A stretch of 64,000 nt of DNA from Amphibalanus amphitrite (lineage: Eukaryota; Arthropoda; Thecostraca; Balanomorpha; Balanidae): NCBI RefSeq assembly GCF_019059575.1, contig NW_024882033.1, positions 372,001 to 436,000 on the forward strand, in the 5' to 3' direction. The position numbers were made by a program, and so were the translations under genes. Below the pieces are notes generated by a model that did not search any database, had not been told where the DNA came from, and saw only the letters and a program-made list of their open reading frames with translations. Positions 1 to 13,668 of this stretch are shown here, in pieces. Within the stretch, counting starts at the first letter, position 1, and every line of letters starts with the position of its first letter.

Positions 1-539
1 AAAAAGATGAACAAATAAAAAGGAAGAAGATAACATGATTTGAACTAAGTTGTAGGTAACCAAGTAGGTAACTGTTGGCCATATTTGCCACCTAATTGGT
101 AATGACGGTCGAGTCGAGTAAAGGTTTTTCCTTTACAATGCTTAAGAGATCTATGGAACCCTTCACCCTTCATGCAACTTACTAGAAAAACTTCCCAATT
201 AAAATTTTAAAACTTAAGTGTATACCATAAAGAAAAAATATACCCTTTCAAAATGATAAAACATGCTTCAAAAGTATAACTTTTATACATACCTTTGATG
301 ATTTCATGTTTTATAAAATACCCTTAACACGACGAGGAAATAGTGCTGAAGATTTTTGCCTGCCCGAATGCTGGCAGCAAAACTCGCAAATGATAACTTC
401 ACGTGCGGATTCAATGCTGACCGTCTCGAGCATAGGTAAGTGAAGCCGGTTTTTAGGTTCATGTGAGGCTAATCTTGTAAAAACTGCGTTGTGTCCAAAA
501 GGTGGCACCCTTCCTTTAATGGCTCGTCGCGTCACCTAC
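1..539. other. AT-rich sequence, no gene recognised
   Basis: AT-rich DNA with only short chance ORFs on both strands. No RNA gene, repeat unit or transposon end was recognised. It could be intron of a minus-strand gene if the candidate exon at 540-673 is real. Confidence 0.4.
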
Positions 540-673
540 CATCGTCATCGCCGGCAGGTCGCCGCAGATGAAGTCGGGTTCGGGGTCGGCGCCGGGCGAG
601 GCCGGCGGCCGCTGCGTCTCCGCCGGCAGCTGTGACCCATCCGAGTCCGCCGCTGCCGCCGCCTCGGAGCGTC
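540..673 (-). CDS. candidate internal exon, unknown protein
   Basis: A GC-rich stretch is open on the minus strand and has splice-like edges: an acceptor TCGGCAG just outside 673 and a donor GTAGGT just outside 540. The exon would carry 2 nt into its first codon and end in phase 0. It would encode about 44 residues, Ala/Asp/Pro-rich, ending EPDFICGDLPAMTM. I do not recognise the family, and no partner exon is visible in the window; the rest of the gene could lie to the left. The composition resembles the coding exons of the two confirmed genes, but the call rests on openness and splice edges only. Confidence 0.25.
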
Positions 674-704
674 CTGCCGACGGCGGATCCGTGAGAGACG
701 GCGC

Positions 705-1700
705 TGATAGGGTACAGTACACAGTCACACTCAGTACTGGCCTACAGCACACACACACAGTCACACTCAGCACTGACCTCAGCCACAGCACACAGTCACA
801 CTCAGTACTGGCCTACAGCACACACACAGTCACACTCAGTATTGGCCTACAGCACACACATGACACAGTCACACTCAGTACTGGCCTCAGCCTTCAGCAC
901 ACAGTTACACTCAGTACTGGCCTACAACACACAGGCATACACAGTAATGGTCAAAAGCACGTACAGCCACACTCAGCACTGGTCTACAGTGCACACAGTC
1001 ACACTCATTTACACTGACCAACAGCAGAGTCAGTTGTAGTCACACTCAGTACTGGCCTACAGCCTAACAGCCTACAGCTCACAGTCACACTCAGTACTGG
1101 CCTCAGCCTACAGCTCACAGTCACACTCAGTACTGGCCTACAGCCTACAGCTCACAGTCACACTCAGCACTGGCATCAGCCTACAGCACACAATCATATT
1201 CAGCCTTTCCTACAGCAAACACACACCATCACACTCAGCACTGGTATACAGTGCACACAGTCACACTCAGTTACACTGACCAACAGCACAGTCAGTTATA
1301 GTCACACTCAGTACCTACTGGCCTCAGCCTACAGCACACAATCATACTCAGCCTTTCCTACAGCACACACATAGTCACACTCAGCACTGGCTTCAACCTA
1401 GGTAAACAGTCACACACAGTATTGGCTATAGCACACAGTCACACACAGTATTGGCATCAGCCTACAGCACACAGTCACACTCATTGCTGGCCTACAGCAC
1501 GCACAGTCACACTCAGTACCTCCTCATGGCCTTAGCCTACAGTACACAGCCACACTCAGCTCTCATGGCCTACAGCCTACAGGACACAGCATGTAAGACA
1601 TAATATGCAGTTCATCACACTCAGCAGTGGCCCCAGCCTACAGCACACAGCCATCCTCATCAATAGTTTCAGCCTACAGCACACAATTGAACTCAGCACA
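705..1700. repeat. minisatellite, about 30-bp unit (GTCACACTCAGTACTGGCCT)
   Basis: About 1 kb of imperfect tandem repeats built on CACAGTCACACTCAG(TA/CA)CTGGCC(T)ACAGCACA. Unit length varies by insertion or loss of CA and CTACAG blocks. ORFs across it are by-products of the repeat. No transposon ends were seen at its edges. Units decay towards the right end, where spacing becomes irregular after about 1550. Confidence 0.9.
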
Positions 1701-2288
1701 GATTAAGCACAATCAGATGCATGAAGGAAATAAATGTGAGTTTGGTAGGTACACTGTATGTGCAGTGAAGGAGTATTCCACTGGCTTAGAAGTTTTCATA
1801 CAATGATATGGGGCCCAGTCTTTAAGTTGTGTCAAAAGTGAATGTATTTTAAATTGGTATTTTTGCTTTGATTATTGTCATCTTATTTTCATGATATATT
1901 TTATGGTTTTGTTAAAAAAACAGCTGGAAAACAAGTGTAGGCACATGATCAGATGATATCAGACAGTGACACAGAGGAGTAAATAGGGTAGAATATAATG
2001 CAAAATGGCCTAATCCATATAATTCATCTATGAAAAAAAAATCCAACAAGATCAGTTGAAAAGTATTCATGTCTGATCAAAAACCAGCCATAGCTTGTGG
2101 GTTGAAGTGGGCAGGACACATAGGGCTGCCATCTCATATGCTTGATGGGATGTGAGTTTGTGATGTGGAATTGGGATGCTGCACTTCAAGATGATGAAGT
2201 GCAGAGATGATGAGAGCAGCACTGATGCAGTGAGGGCAGCCTGAGGCAGCTTACCTACACTCATGATAACTAAAAATTATACAGATGC
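1701..2288. other. intergenic, nothing recognised
   Basis: AT-rich sequence with no supported gene, RNA or transposon end. A 65-codon minus-strand ORF at 2067-2264 lacks any recognisable domain or splice context. Confidence 0.4.
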
Positions 2289-2474
2289 CAGTTTTACCAA
2301 CAGAAAAATAGTCGCCTGCTGGAATTTTTTGCCTTGAGACTGCTTCACAATTCACATACAGAGTGAAACGGTAAAGCCCTTTCAGCTTACGTGCCCATCA
2401 CATTTACGCTCCGTATGTGAAGCGGTCAAGACAAAAAGTTCCAGCAGGCGACCATTTTTCTTCTGGTAAAACTG
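2289..2474. mobile_element. fold-back MITE, copy 1 (CAGTTTTACCA ends)
   Basis: A short palindromic element. The left arm begins CAGTTTTACCAACAGAAAAA and the right arm is its near-perfect reverse complement, ending in TTCTGGTAAAACTG. The arms pair over about 80 bp with a short centre. A second, right-truncated copy lies at 27330-27489. It has no coding capacity. No clear target duplication was found, so the superfamily is open. Confidence 0.8.
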
Positions 2475-3492
2475 GCCTCAGGTCAAGAAATGAAACACTG
2501 GCTACAATAAGTGCACATTCTATGTAATAAATCTTATTTCTTTTAGTAAGTTTAAGCAGCCATAGGAGTAATTTTTTGTTGGCTATCATATAGGTAGCGC
2601 CATAGGGCCTTGGGTAGCGCCAAGACTGATAGGTATTGAACAAATTTTTGCAGCATGAGCACTACTATTTTTAAAGCACACTCACCTTGTGCTATTTCGA
2701 TGGTAATGTAGACACTCAAAAAATTACCAATGACAACATAAAATATACCAGCGTGTACTATGCCTGACTTGAAAACATTTTGTTTATTTCGTTTAGAGAC
2801 AAATACAAGAGTACTAGCCTGAAATCATGTTAACAAATTTATCAATTTTGATGATGTCATAAAATGTCATTATACTTCTTTCACTTTTTCCTACAAATAA
2901 TCGATACTATTTAATTTAAAAATATATTTTCTAGTGTTATTTGTATTCAATACATAACATTATGAAAAACATCAAGGTGATTTGAAAAAATAATGATATA
3001 AAGCGTCATAATACACTGACAGAAAAAACAAAGTAGGACGAATATGGCGCAGGGAAACAAGTGAATGAAAATGGAACACACGAATAGTTGTTTTTGCAAA
3101 ACGCGTGTATAGATAAAGCCAATTTCTTTGTTAGGATGGAGAGCCCTACTGCCTGGTTCTGGTGACCGTTAAGCGGATTTATCAAACAAGACTAGTTTCA
3201 TACCCTTCTCGACTTGAAGAAGCTGCCTAATTGCATTAGTGTTCAGTCTATATCAAAGCTACCATTTGGCATTTGCCCTTTGTCACCAATGGAAATGGTT
3301 TTGGGCTTTCACTTTTGCGATTCTCAGTCTATGTGCTGCATTCTTAGGAGTTCAGAACTGAAACTTGTGAGATCAAGAAGTGTTTGACCTCGTATCTTTT
3401 TGAAATTGCAATTATCCATTGAACTACCAACATCGGAGCATTGGAAACAGGCCTTTGTGAATTGTTAGTTAATATTGAGTTTGCTGCAAGAA
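2475..3492. other. upstream region of the CHIC2-like gene
   Basis: AT-rich sequence before the CHIC2-like start codon. It presumably holds the promoter and 5' UTR, possibly with a 5'-UTR intron. I saw no convincing TATA box or initiator and make no promoter call. Confidence 0.3.
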
Positions 3493-6257
<2,765 letters not shown>

Positions 6258-7707
6258 CGCGCGCTTCTGCCGTGCCGGCGCGGCCGGGCGAGCGCACACT
6301 GGACGGCCGCCGCCCGCTGCAGTGTGCACACCGAGCTTTAAGGACAGCGCGCCGGCCGGCCGGGCGCCGACGAGTGCAGTGCTGGGGACGGCGGCAGGTG
6401 CTGGGGTGCCATGTGCGCGAGCCGAACTGTGGCCGGACCAGCCGGCCTGGCGGACGCTGAAGGAGGAGCCGAATCCCGTGTGTAGTGGCAGTGGTCTGCG
6501 CTGGGTGGCCGGCACAAGGAACTGGCAGCGGGGGAGCTACACATGTCCTGGTTCGTGGTCAGGCGTGCAATTGAGTGTGTGTCAAAGAGTTGCAGTAATG
6601 ATGCGGAGATCATTGAAAGTGTTTAGCCAAGTGTTTAGTTCAGTTACTACTCGAGAGAAAATATTTTATATTCAATTTGCAGTTATCTAAGCATTGTATT
6701 TGAAGACCTTTCCTATTGATTGTGGCGTACTTTTATCATGGCGCACACTGCGATGAATTGACTTCTTTTGCTTAATCTATAAGCACATGTCTAGTTGAAT
6801 GAAAATATCGTGTTAAGTTCTACCATTTTATGTATAGGATTCACTGGAGTTGAATCGTTGACCATTACGTGCATGAACCATACAGTGAACGGGCGCAACA
6901 TGACTTACTTGATTCGTGGCCAACTAACCACATATACGGCACTAGCGTGCACTAACAGGCAACCAGAGATACAAAAACCCAATAGTCATAATATGCTCGA
7001 CCCAAAGTTCCCGCACAGGCCATCACCAGAGCGTGTAATGTGTATAATTTAGCCATTGTTACCAGGTATGCCGCGCCGGCCCGCGCGGTTGGGACTGTGA
7101 CCGTCCCAGCGGGGCCGGCGGCGACGTCAGCGCGCTGGGGCTCAACCTCAGCCGGCGGGTCCCCGATCTCTGAGCGGGACATGGACCGGTCCCGGTAGTT
7201 TGTTGCTTTGTTGGCCGATTTTCCAGTGCGCGGCGCGTTTGTACTGGGCGGCGGTTGAGTTTGTGCAGGACCCGGTGTCGCGGCAGTGTGGAAAGGCTCT
7301 GGTGGCGGGCGCAGGCGGGGTGAGCCAGGGATGCAGGCCGGGCAGGCTCTCGGTCTGTGCGTGTGTGTGCGGGTGTATGGCGAGGGTTCAGAATACGAGC
7401 ACAGACCGGGCGACGCTGCGTGGTGCTGACCGTCCGACCGCCGAGCCGACCGGACCTCAGACTAGGGCTGATCCGGGCCGACCGACCTCGGCATCGCCGC
7501 TTTCTAGCAATATACTCCACGCTGCTGCAGTGTGACGTGTGTCGACATGAGAATATACCACTCAAGGAATGACAATGTATATTTCCTTCGCTCACTATCA
7601 CAATAACAATGTACGCGTGCACAGCCTAGCACTGGCAGTAAAATCAGGTACGTGGACCCGCCTGGTCCCGCGGTGTGGCGCCCCCTACCTCTGAGCGGAC
7701 CGGCCGG
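6258..7707. other. region between convergent CHIC2-like and RFWD3-like genes
   Basis: 1.45 kb between two stop codons, so it must hold both 3' UTRs. No canonical AATAAA was seen for either gene. A GC-rich block at about 7050-7540 has long chance ORFs on both strands, with Arg/Pro-rich translations and no recognisable domain. I read it as non-coding or as a CpG-type regulatory block. Confidence 0.4.
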
Positions 7708-8526
7708 TCAGGTCACCTCCCACCGGTACATTTTGACCGTCTTCTCTGTGAGCAGCGCCAGGAAGTGCCGGTCCTGGGCGGTCAGCGGGCAGGCGTCCAG
7801 CACCGGCTCCGATGCGGCCAGTGTGGCGGCGCACTCGCCCGACGCCAGGTCCCACAGCTGGGTCACCTGCGCCGTCTCCTGACTGGCGCACACGAGCGGC
7901 GCGTCCGGCCGCAGCGGGTGCGGCACCAGCGCCGAGCGCGACAGCACGCGCTGGCTGGTGCCGCCGCGGAACACCTGCACCACCTCAGCAGCCAGCGGCG
8001 GTGCGTCCGGCTCCCCCGGCGGACCGGGCGCGCGCCGCAGACGGCACACGGCGTGCTGCGCGTGCGGCTGCCGGCTGCTGGGCCGACTCGACACCAGCAC
8101 GTGCCGCGTGCGCTCGTCAAAGTCGGCCGACACGAACGGCCCGTGCAGCGGCAGCGGGTGCGCGCGCAGCCGACCGGTCACCTCCTGGAGGGCGCAGTCG
8201 GCCAGCCGGCAGGCCAGCAGACCCCCAGCGCCGTCCTGTCCGCCGCGCGGCACGTGTCGCAGCGCCACCACCGGCGAGCCGCCCTCCAGCTGCATCAGCG
8301 GCTCGCAGCCGGCGCGCGTGTCGAACGCCACCACGGCGCCGCTCTGCAGGCCGGCGTAGAACGTGTGCGGCGCGTCGCGGTCCCATGCGCAGCTCCAGAC
8401 GGGCGCCGCGCACTCGTACGTCTGCACGAGCGTGTTTCCGCACACGTTTGTGATCTTGGCGCGGCGATCCAGAGAGACGGAGAGCAGCAGATCCCGCTGC
8501 TCCGGACTGAAGCGCACGTCACGAAT
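7708..8526 (-). CDS. RFWD3: RFWD3-like exon 5 (WD40 C-terminal half)
   Basis: 272 codons plus TGA. Acceptor CTGGCAG|ATT. Includes IRDVRFSPEQRDLLLSVSLD, PVWSCAWDRD and VLDACPLTAQDRHFLALLTE, each matching conserved RFWD3 positions. A long plus-strand ORF over the same bases is a GC-bias artefact. Confidence 0.96.
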   Translation of the reverse strand: MRDVRFSPEQRDLLLSVSLDRRAKITNVCGNTLVQTYECAAPVWSCAWDRDAPHTFYAGLQSGAVVAFDTRAGCEPLMQLEGGSPVVALRHVPRGGQDGAGGLLACRLADCALQEVTGRLRAHPLPLHGPFVSADFDERTRHVLVSSRPSSRQPHAQHAVCRLRRAPGPPGEPDAPPLAAEVVQVFRGGTSQRVLSRSALVPHPLRPDAPLVCASQETAQVTQLWDLASGECAATLAASEPVLDACPLTAQDRHFLALLTEKTVKMYRWEVT

Positions 8527-11500
8527 CTGCCAGTGGCACGCAAGCCGTCACTGTCAGGCGTCAGCTACAGTCAGTCACCGTCACGGACGGTTCTACTCTC
8601 ACGCCAGGACGCCGGAAATATGGCAAGTTTCGCGGACAGTCGTGTCAACGATAAGTGATCACTGATAAGGGAAGTCAGTTCTCACAAATGCAATGACTGT
8701 GAATCAAGTAAACAAATAAGCAATTTTTGATAATTGCTGGTATGCTGCGGCCATAATGAAGAACAGGCAGTTACATTAGCATGAATGTGGAATAGCAGGC
8801 AGCACGAACAACGTTTGCCCCTCCGCGGACCTGCGGCACCACCGCCCGCGGTCTCGCCGCCTCTCTCACCACCTTCTCACCTGCTTCTGGTGCAGCGAGA
8901 CGAACTGGAGCGGACGCATGTCCAGCGTGTTGATCTTCCTAACTCCATGGCCAGGGAACAGCGAGTTCTGACTGGGCTGTGAGGCCACCAGCATGCCCAG
9001 CCAGGCGTTGTGCTCGAGCACCCGGCAGCCGCCGGGCCGGCTCACCTCCAGGTTACAGTGGAGGCTGAGCTTGGCGGTCGCCTCTGCTTCTCCAGGTCCA
9101 GGGGAGCCGCCCCTGCCCTCAGCTCCATTCTCCGGACCCCCGCCGCCGCCGCCACCTACTCGGTCCCGCAGCGCGCGCAGCTCAGCCTGCAGCTTCTCGA
9201 TCTGATTCTCCTTCATCTGACACTTGACCTGCCGGAGAGGTAAGAGGCAGGAAGGTCGGCAGGTGATGGCAGAAGACACTTCAGTCTGTATTCTGACCGC
9301 TCGGTGAATCCTATATACCAATGTTTCGGGGTATTTACGCTGCAATGAATAAAGAGAACTGTATCGCCGGCCAGCCTAAGCGAACCACACTAGTCAGTCA
9401 TCGGTCCATCATTTGCGGTAATCTAGTAGCTCTAGTATGCTTACTTTGCAACTTAGCCGGCGAGCGTGTTCAGCAACTCTGACACGTATGCTCAGCGGCA
9501 GCAGCCTCTGGCAACAATGCCCATGGTCATAGCGCGATCCTTTCGGTGAGCGAATACCACAAATAGTGGCATTAAATTGGAGTGAGCACAGGCCGCTTTG
9601 TGGCACCATTATGGTGCCACAAAGCGAATCCAGCATACCACATGTCGAGTCTGCTCGTCGTTAATTCCAAGATTCCTTTCGATTTCACCCCGGCTCAATG
9701 CGACAAATTAATTTCTATCTAGCCAGATTCACAAACCACCATTACGCCCATCCACGAGCATGTCATTCAAACCCGCATACCTGCACTACGGCATAGTCGA
9801 GTTCGAGCCTGCGCCTGGCCTCCCGTTCTCTGTCCAGCTCCTCCATCGCTCTGTCTCGGTCGGTGGTGTCCAACACGCGCAGACTCTTGGCGAATATGAC
9901 ACGGACGTCTCGGCGACACGCCTGGGAGCACGGAAGATAGGGTCGGTTCGCACACAAGCCCAAACGGTGCAGTCAGAACAAAGTGCATATGCATATGTAG
10001 TGTGAAACCTTGCCTACTGGACCACTGTTAAAAGTAGAACTGCGGCTTGACACAAAGTGCTACTGCTCATACGAATGCTGGGACAAGCTGCCACTTAGAT
10101 ACAAATAAAGCGAGCGAAAAACTATCTATTTGGCCACCTGACCTCACACCAGCCTTATCAGATTCTTACCAGCACAACATCCCACGAATGTTCTCTAGTC
10201 ATGAACCACCGACGACCCGGTGCGCGTTGAGCTCACCGGAACGCTCTGAACCCTCTCCGCGGCCTTGATGCGAAAATGACAGACTGACAGTGTGCAGCCC
10301 GCTGCTCCCCTGACATAAGCATGATATCGCCTGAGACGACATCCCCTCACATCGCAGAAAAATACAGCTCTCGCGAGATTAAGCGGTAGGTTTTGCCCTT
10401 TTACATTTCCGGTTAATATCTCAGAAACTAATCGATCCACGATAAAGCCATTTAATAAGATCATGGCAGCTGGGCCGCTTGTGAACGAACAAGTCGATCG
10501 CATCTTCAACACTTAAAAGCTTAAGACGACGAAAATATATAGCCTGAAGTATATTAAATTTCATAGGTGCAAAACCTGCCGTTAAAACCCACGAGACCTG
10601 TACCTACGTATACCTACCAGTGACTACTGAGAACCCCGCCCTCTGCTTACCTTTGCGTTACACTGTGGACAGCGCTGCTCCCGTCCGCGCAGCCAGCGCT
10701 CGATGCACGACTTCCCAAACAGGTGGCCACAGCGCAGCGACGCTATCCGGTGCTCGCCAGAGTTGGACCACGACTCGAAGCAGATGGTGCAGCACTGCCC
10801 GTCCTCAGAGCCCGGTGAGCGGGCGTCAGCACCGGTCAGAAACCCTGCGAGTCAGAGAATGGAGAGACTGAGGACATGGCGGGGAAACTTCGGCGGGCAG
10901 ACACTGCAGTTCTGGACTAAACTGTCGCACAACGTGAGCTATCAGCTAGGCGAGTTGGGAGGCACTGAATGGTACACAGATTTCGAGAGATAGCGCGAGA
11001 GGATAGAGTGAGACAGTCTCACACAAAACACGAATGAAAAGCTGAGAAGAAGCGAACGAGAGCAGAAAACATGGGGACGGACTGTGACGTGGCGCCCACA
11101 GACAGACTCTGACATGAAATACGTTGGACTAAAATATTGTGCGTTACACTCGCAACTAAGCAGTGAAGCGAGCCTGAAAGTATCTACTATATTATGGTCA
11201 ACGAGATCAACCGTTCCACGGCCAGCCGATGACGCTGTGTTTCGTACCTCCTCCGGTATCTTTCGTGGGTGTTTTCTTATCTCCAGCTGGATCGGTCGCC
11301 ATAGGGACCGCTGCTACAGGCACGGGAGGCTCGGCAGGGCCCTCCACGGTGCCCTCTGCGGGCCCGGCGGGGCCCGGTGACCGGAGCCCGGCGGGGCCCG
11401 GTGACCGGAGTCCGGCGGGGCCTGGTGACCGAAAGTCCGTGTCGCGCCACACATTGCCGGCGCCGATGCTCCGCCTGGGTGGCGGGTCGGCGGCGCGCGG

Positions 11501-11914
11501 CGGCGACTCCGCGCCGTCCACCGGCACAACCTCCATATCGGGGTCCACCTCTGGCACCGCGCCGCCGCCACTGGCCACCGGGTCCACCGGCGCCGGGGAT
11601 CCGTGGGGCTGCGGCGCCGGTACCGGAGATACGCGAGGTGGTGGCTCGGGCCCCGGAGATAAGCGGGGCCGCGGCGCCGGTACCGGAGATCCACTGGGCT
11701 CCGGGTTCCGCTCAGCGCCGGCCGCAGTCGGGGGCGGCCCGGCAGCTGCTGCCGCCGCCGCATCACCATCGACGCTGGCCTGGCGTCCCGGTCGGACAGT
11801 TCCCAGCACAGGGCTGCTGGGGTCGGACGGCGGATACGCGTCTATGAGCGACCCGTCATCAGTCTCCTCACTGCTGGACAGATCGACTATAGCCACATCT
11901 CCGTCATCAGACAT
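7708..11914 (-). CDS. RFWD3: RFWD3-type E3 ubiquitin ligase (RING plus WD40), complete, 5 coding exons
   Basis: Exons 11914-11248, 10844-10651, 9921-9781, 9228-8881 and 8526-7708 join in frame to 722 aa; human RFWD3 has 774. All introns are GT-AG. Order: disordered N-terminus with a SUMO-interacting-like VAIVDL followed by acidic residues; RING at about 241-285 (CTIC, LRCGHLFGKSC, CPQC); a coiled-coil-like segment at about 295-365 (FAKSLRVLDTTDRDRAMEEL); and a WD40-type C-terminal half ending LATLTEK-like (LALLTEKTVKMYRWEVT). In vertebrates RFWD3 binds RPA-coated single-stranded DNA, ubiquitinates RPA and RAD51, and acts in interstrand-crosslink repair (Fanconi group W). That role is carried over from the family. 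The start Met follows an acceptor at 11930, so a 5'-UTR intron is likely. GC3 is very high, and the antisense ORFs are shadows. Confidence 0.96.
8881..9228 (-). CDS. RFWD3: RFWD3-like exon 4
   Basis: 116 codons, phase 0 (CCGGCAG|GTC and CAG|GTGAGA). Begins with the end of the coiled coil (KENQIEKLQAELRALRDRV), then a Gly/Glu-rich linker, then the first WD40-like strands (CRVLEHNAWLGMLVASQPS). Confidence 0.95.
9594..9626. repeat. 16-bp perfect hairpin inside RFWD3-like intron
   Basis: CGCTTTGTGGCACCAT, one T, then its exact reverse complement. It lies in the 552-bp intron between exons 4 and 3. The rest of that intron shows nothing recognisable. Confidence 0.9.
9781..9921 (-). CDS. RFWD3: RFWD3-like exon 3 (linker and coiled coil)
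   Basis: 47 codons, phase-0 edges (CTCCCAG|GCG and CAG|GTATGC). The reading RVIFAKSLRVLDTTDRDR aligns with the vertebrate linker after the RING, followed by an Arg/Glu-rich helix. Confidence 0.95.
9922..10650 (-). other. RFWD3-like intron between exons 2 and 3
   Basis: 729-bp intron, GT-AG. A 105-codon minus-strand ORF at 10195-10512 lies inside it but has no recognisable domain and is not part of the spliced product. Nothing else was recognised. Confidence 0.85.
10651..10844 (-). CDS. RFWD3: RFWD3-like exon 2 (RING)
   Basis: 2 nt plus 64 codons. Acceptor CTCGCAG|GG, donor AAG|GTAAGC. It contains the entire RING: CTIC, GEHRIASLRCGHLFGKSC and RCPQCNAK. Spacing matches vertebrate RFWD3, including Gly where many RINGs have a metal-binding Cys after GH-L-F. 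Confidence 0.96.
10845..11247 (-). other. RFWD3-like intron between exons 1 and 2
   Basis: 403-bp intron, GTACGA to CTCGCAG. No repeats recognised. Confidence 0.85.
11248..11914 (-). CDS. RFWD3: RFWD3-like exon 1 (disordered N-terminus)
   Basis: Encodes 222 residues plus 1 nt. Begins MSDDGDVAIVDLSSSEETDD, then Pro/Gly/Ala-rich sequence with three adjacent RSPGPAG-type heptads near its end. Donor GGAG|GTACGA. Low sequence conservation is normal for this part of the family. An acceptor TTCCCAG lies 16 nt upstream of the ATG, which indicates a 5'-UTR intron. Confidence 0.85.
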
Positions 11915-11929
11915 ATCGCCCTTGGACAC

Positions 11930-12309
11930 CTGGGAACAGAGAAACAGCACCTTCAGAAAATGATCTCTTACAGAAAATACACAACATAACAGAAGCACTG
12001 CAGAAAGCAGGGTTTGGGACACCTTAATGGTTACAAATATTTATGGGATTAACTAGTAGCAATGGATTGAGTGGAGTGCCCTTGAATGAAACTAATTCTC
12101 AGCCCTTGTGACTTTGCTCATCAGGCCATCATGCCCATGCCCATCAGTGCTTAGCTTGCCTTCAAGCAAGCCTTTAGCTGTCCTTAGATTGATGGGATAG
12201 AAAATAGGTTGAGGTAGACTTATTCACCAGTTAACACACTATGAAACAAAGACTATGCTAAATCAAAAACAAAGTCCAAAGTCTAAGTCAACTACAAAAA
12301 TTTGTTCCA
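11930..12309 (-). other. probable RFWD3-like 5'-UTR intron
   Basis: A pyrimidine tract and acceptor (CTCTGTTCCCAG) directly precede the first coding exon, so transcription should begin further right. The first non-coding exon and promoter could not be placed. The sequence is AT-rich with no gene. Confidence 0.45.
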
Positions 12310-13065
12310 TTATGCTGATGTTTCACTGATGTTAATAGTCAGACTTTCGTCCCTGTCTTGAGCTGAGATGCTAGCTTCACAATGTTTCGGCCAATTACTT
12401 GTCCGGCCATCGTCAGGTGTTCATTGGTTCTTAGAACTTAGAATGAGAAGGACCTGGATGTTGGTGGGGTTGCGCTGTATACGTCATACCTTTCTAAAGC
12501 TCCTGTAGTCAGCAGGAATCAAACTCGGGTTTCCCAGTGATAGGCCACGGTTCTAACCACTCCACTTAAAGGGACCCTCCCACCTTAACATTAGTTTTGA
12601 GTTGAGATAGCCAAGTTTGCGGCCAGGCTCAGAAACCACCATTTATCCTGGTAGCAACCCCCACAGCTTTATGGTGTTCAAGAAATTTCTTCCCTTTACT
12701 TGCAGGGTGGGACCAGCATGGTCCCTATCTCTTAACCATTACGGGAGTCTGATGACGTCATCAGGCTTTCGAACGTCCGTTAAATGTTTGACTAAAACGT
12801 TTTGTAGCACGCGGTGGTATATGCTGCTTTGCGCGCAACAAATGCCACACTTTCAAATAAAGTCGCTAGGAACAGCAAAGATCCCAAAAAGTAAACAAAA
12901 GTAAAAGTCTAATATCTTGAAAACCGGTGAATATTTTTCAATTAAATTTGGTAGATATTCGTTTTTGCTCTTTCTGAACCGAGCGACATCACTTTCATGC
13001 CAATTCATTAACTTTTTTGAAGGTGGGAGGGTCCCCCTTTAAGTCCACTATCGAGGCAGACATAG
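12310..13065 (-). mobile_element. tRNA-derived SINE, split by a TTAA-flanked insertion
   Basis: Read on the minus strand, the head has RNA polymerase III boxes: an A-box-like TGGAGTGGTTAGAACCGTGG around 12545-12564 and a B-box GAGTTTGATTCC at 12514-12525. A tail of about 200 bp follows, with GGCCGAAACATTGTGAAG. The first bases of the head (CTCGATAGTGGAC) lie beyond the insertion, at 13043-13065. Joining across one TTAA restores a continuous head. The tail end near 12310 is approximate. Confidence 0.65.
12570..13038. mobile_element. TTAA-flanked MITE with AGGGACCCTCCCACC ends
   Basis: Inverted repeats AGGGACCCTCCCACCTT (left) and AAGGTGGGAGGGTCCCCCT (right) are flanked on both sides by TTAA (12566-12569 and 13039-13042). 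This fits a piggyBac-type duplication, although a TA duplication one base in is also possible. About 470 bp with no coding capacity. A related left end (AGGGACTATCCCACCTT after TTAA) occurs at 53756. Its insertion disrupts the SINE head. Confidence 0.75.
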
Positions 13066-13262
13066 ATAGTATGAAGCTAACGTCTCAACTTAAGACGGTG
13101 GACATTCGGGCCACGCGGGGTCAACGATGAATATGGAATCTGGAAACATTTCCTATACACCTGGCTATCGACTGATCAGGAGTTAGGGGGAAAATAATAA
13201 AACTTAGGTATATGTCAAGTTTAGGTCCTAACTACAATTGTGACGCTGTTGATACGAATATG

Positions 13263-13436
13263 AAACAGCAAAAATTTTAGGTTTTAGGTTAGGTTAGGTT
13301 GTAGGTTTGTAGGTTTTAGGTTGTAGGTAGGTAGGTTTGTAGGTTAGGTTAGGTTAGGGTAGGTTTGTAGGTTGTAGGTTGGTAGGTTATAGGTAAGTAG
13401 GTAAGGTTAGGTCAGGTTTGATTATGTTTTTTTCTT
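13263..13436. repeat. degenerate TTAGG-like tandem array
   Basis: Runs of AGGTTAGGTTAGGTT mixed with TGTAGGTT and AGGTAGGT variants. TTAGG is the usual arthropod telomere unit, so this may be an old interstitial telomere-like tract or an independent simple repeat. A short AAGGTAAGGTAAGGTAAGG run follows at 13649-13668. Confidence 0.8.
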
Positions 13437-13668
13437 TTATTTGCGAGACATATGAGTATCATTTTTGGATTCAGGATGTCAGATAATGTATAAATATGTA
13501 AAATTAATCAATGAAATCTTCTTAGGACTTAAACTTGACATTTACCAAAACTATATACTAACTTCCGATTGATCCTGGACAAGCCAAATACCAGGAGCTC
13601 GATGAGATCGGGTACGACAGGCTCTAAGCCTAAAAATCCCGATACTGTAAGGTAAGGTAAGGTAAGGT

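Noticed and set aside
568..1017. 149-codon plus-strand ORF
   Set aside because: It runs from a GC-rich patch into the minisatellite; most of its length is translated tandem repeat.
7675..8658. 327-codon plus-strand ORF
   Set aside because: Antisense to the RFWD3-like WD40 exon; Arg/Ala-rich translation caused by GC-rich codons on the other strand.
11229..11963. 244-codon plus-strand ORF
   Set aside because: Antisense to RFWD3-like exon 1, which has splice sites with matching phases.
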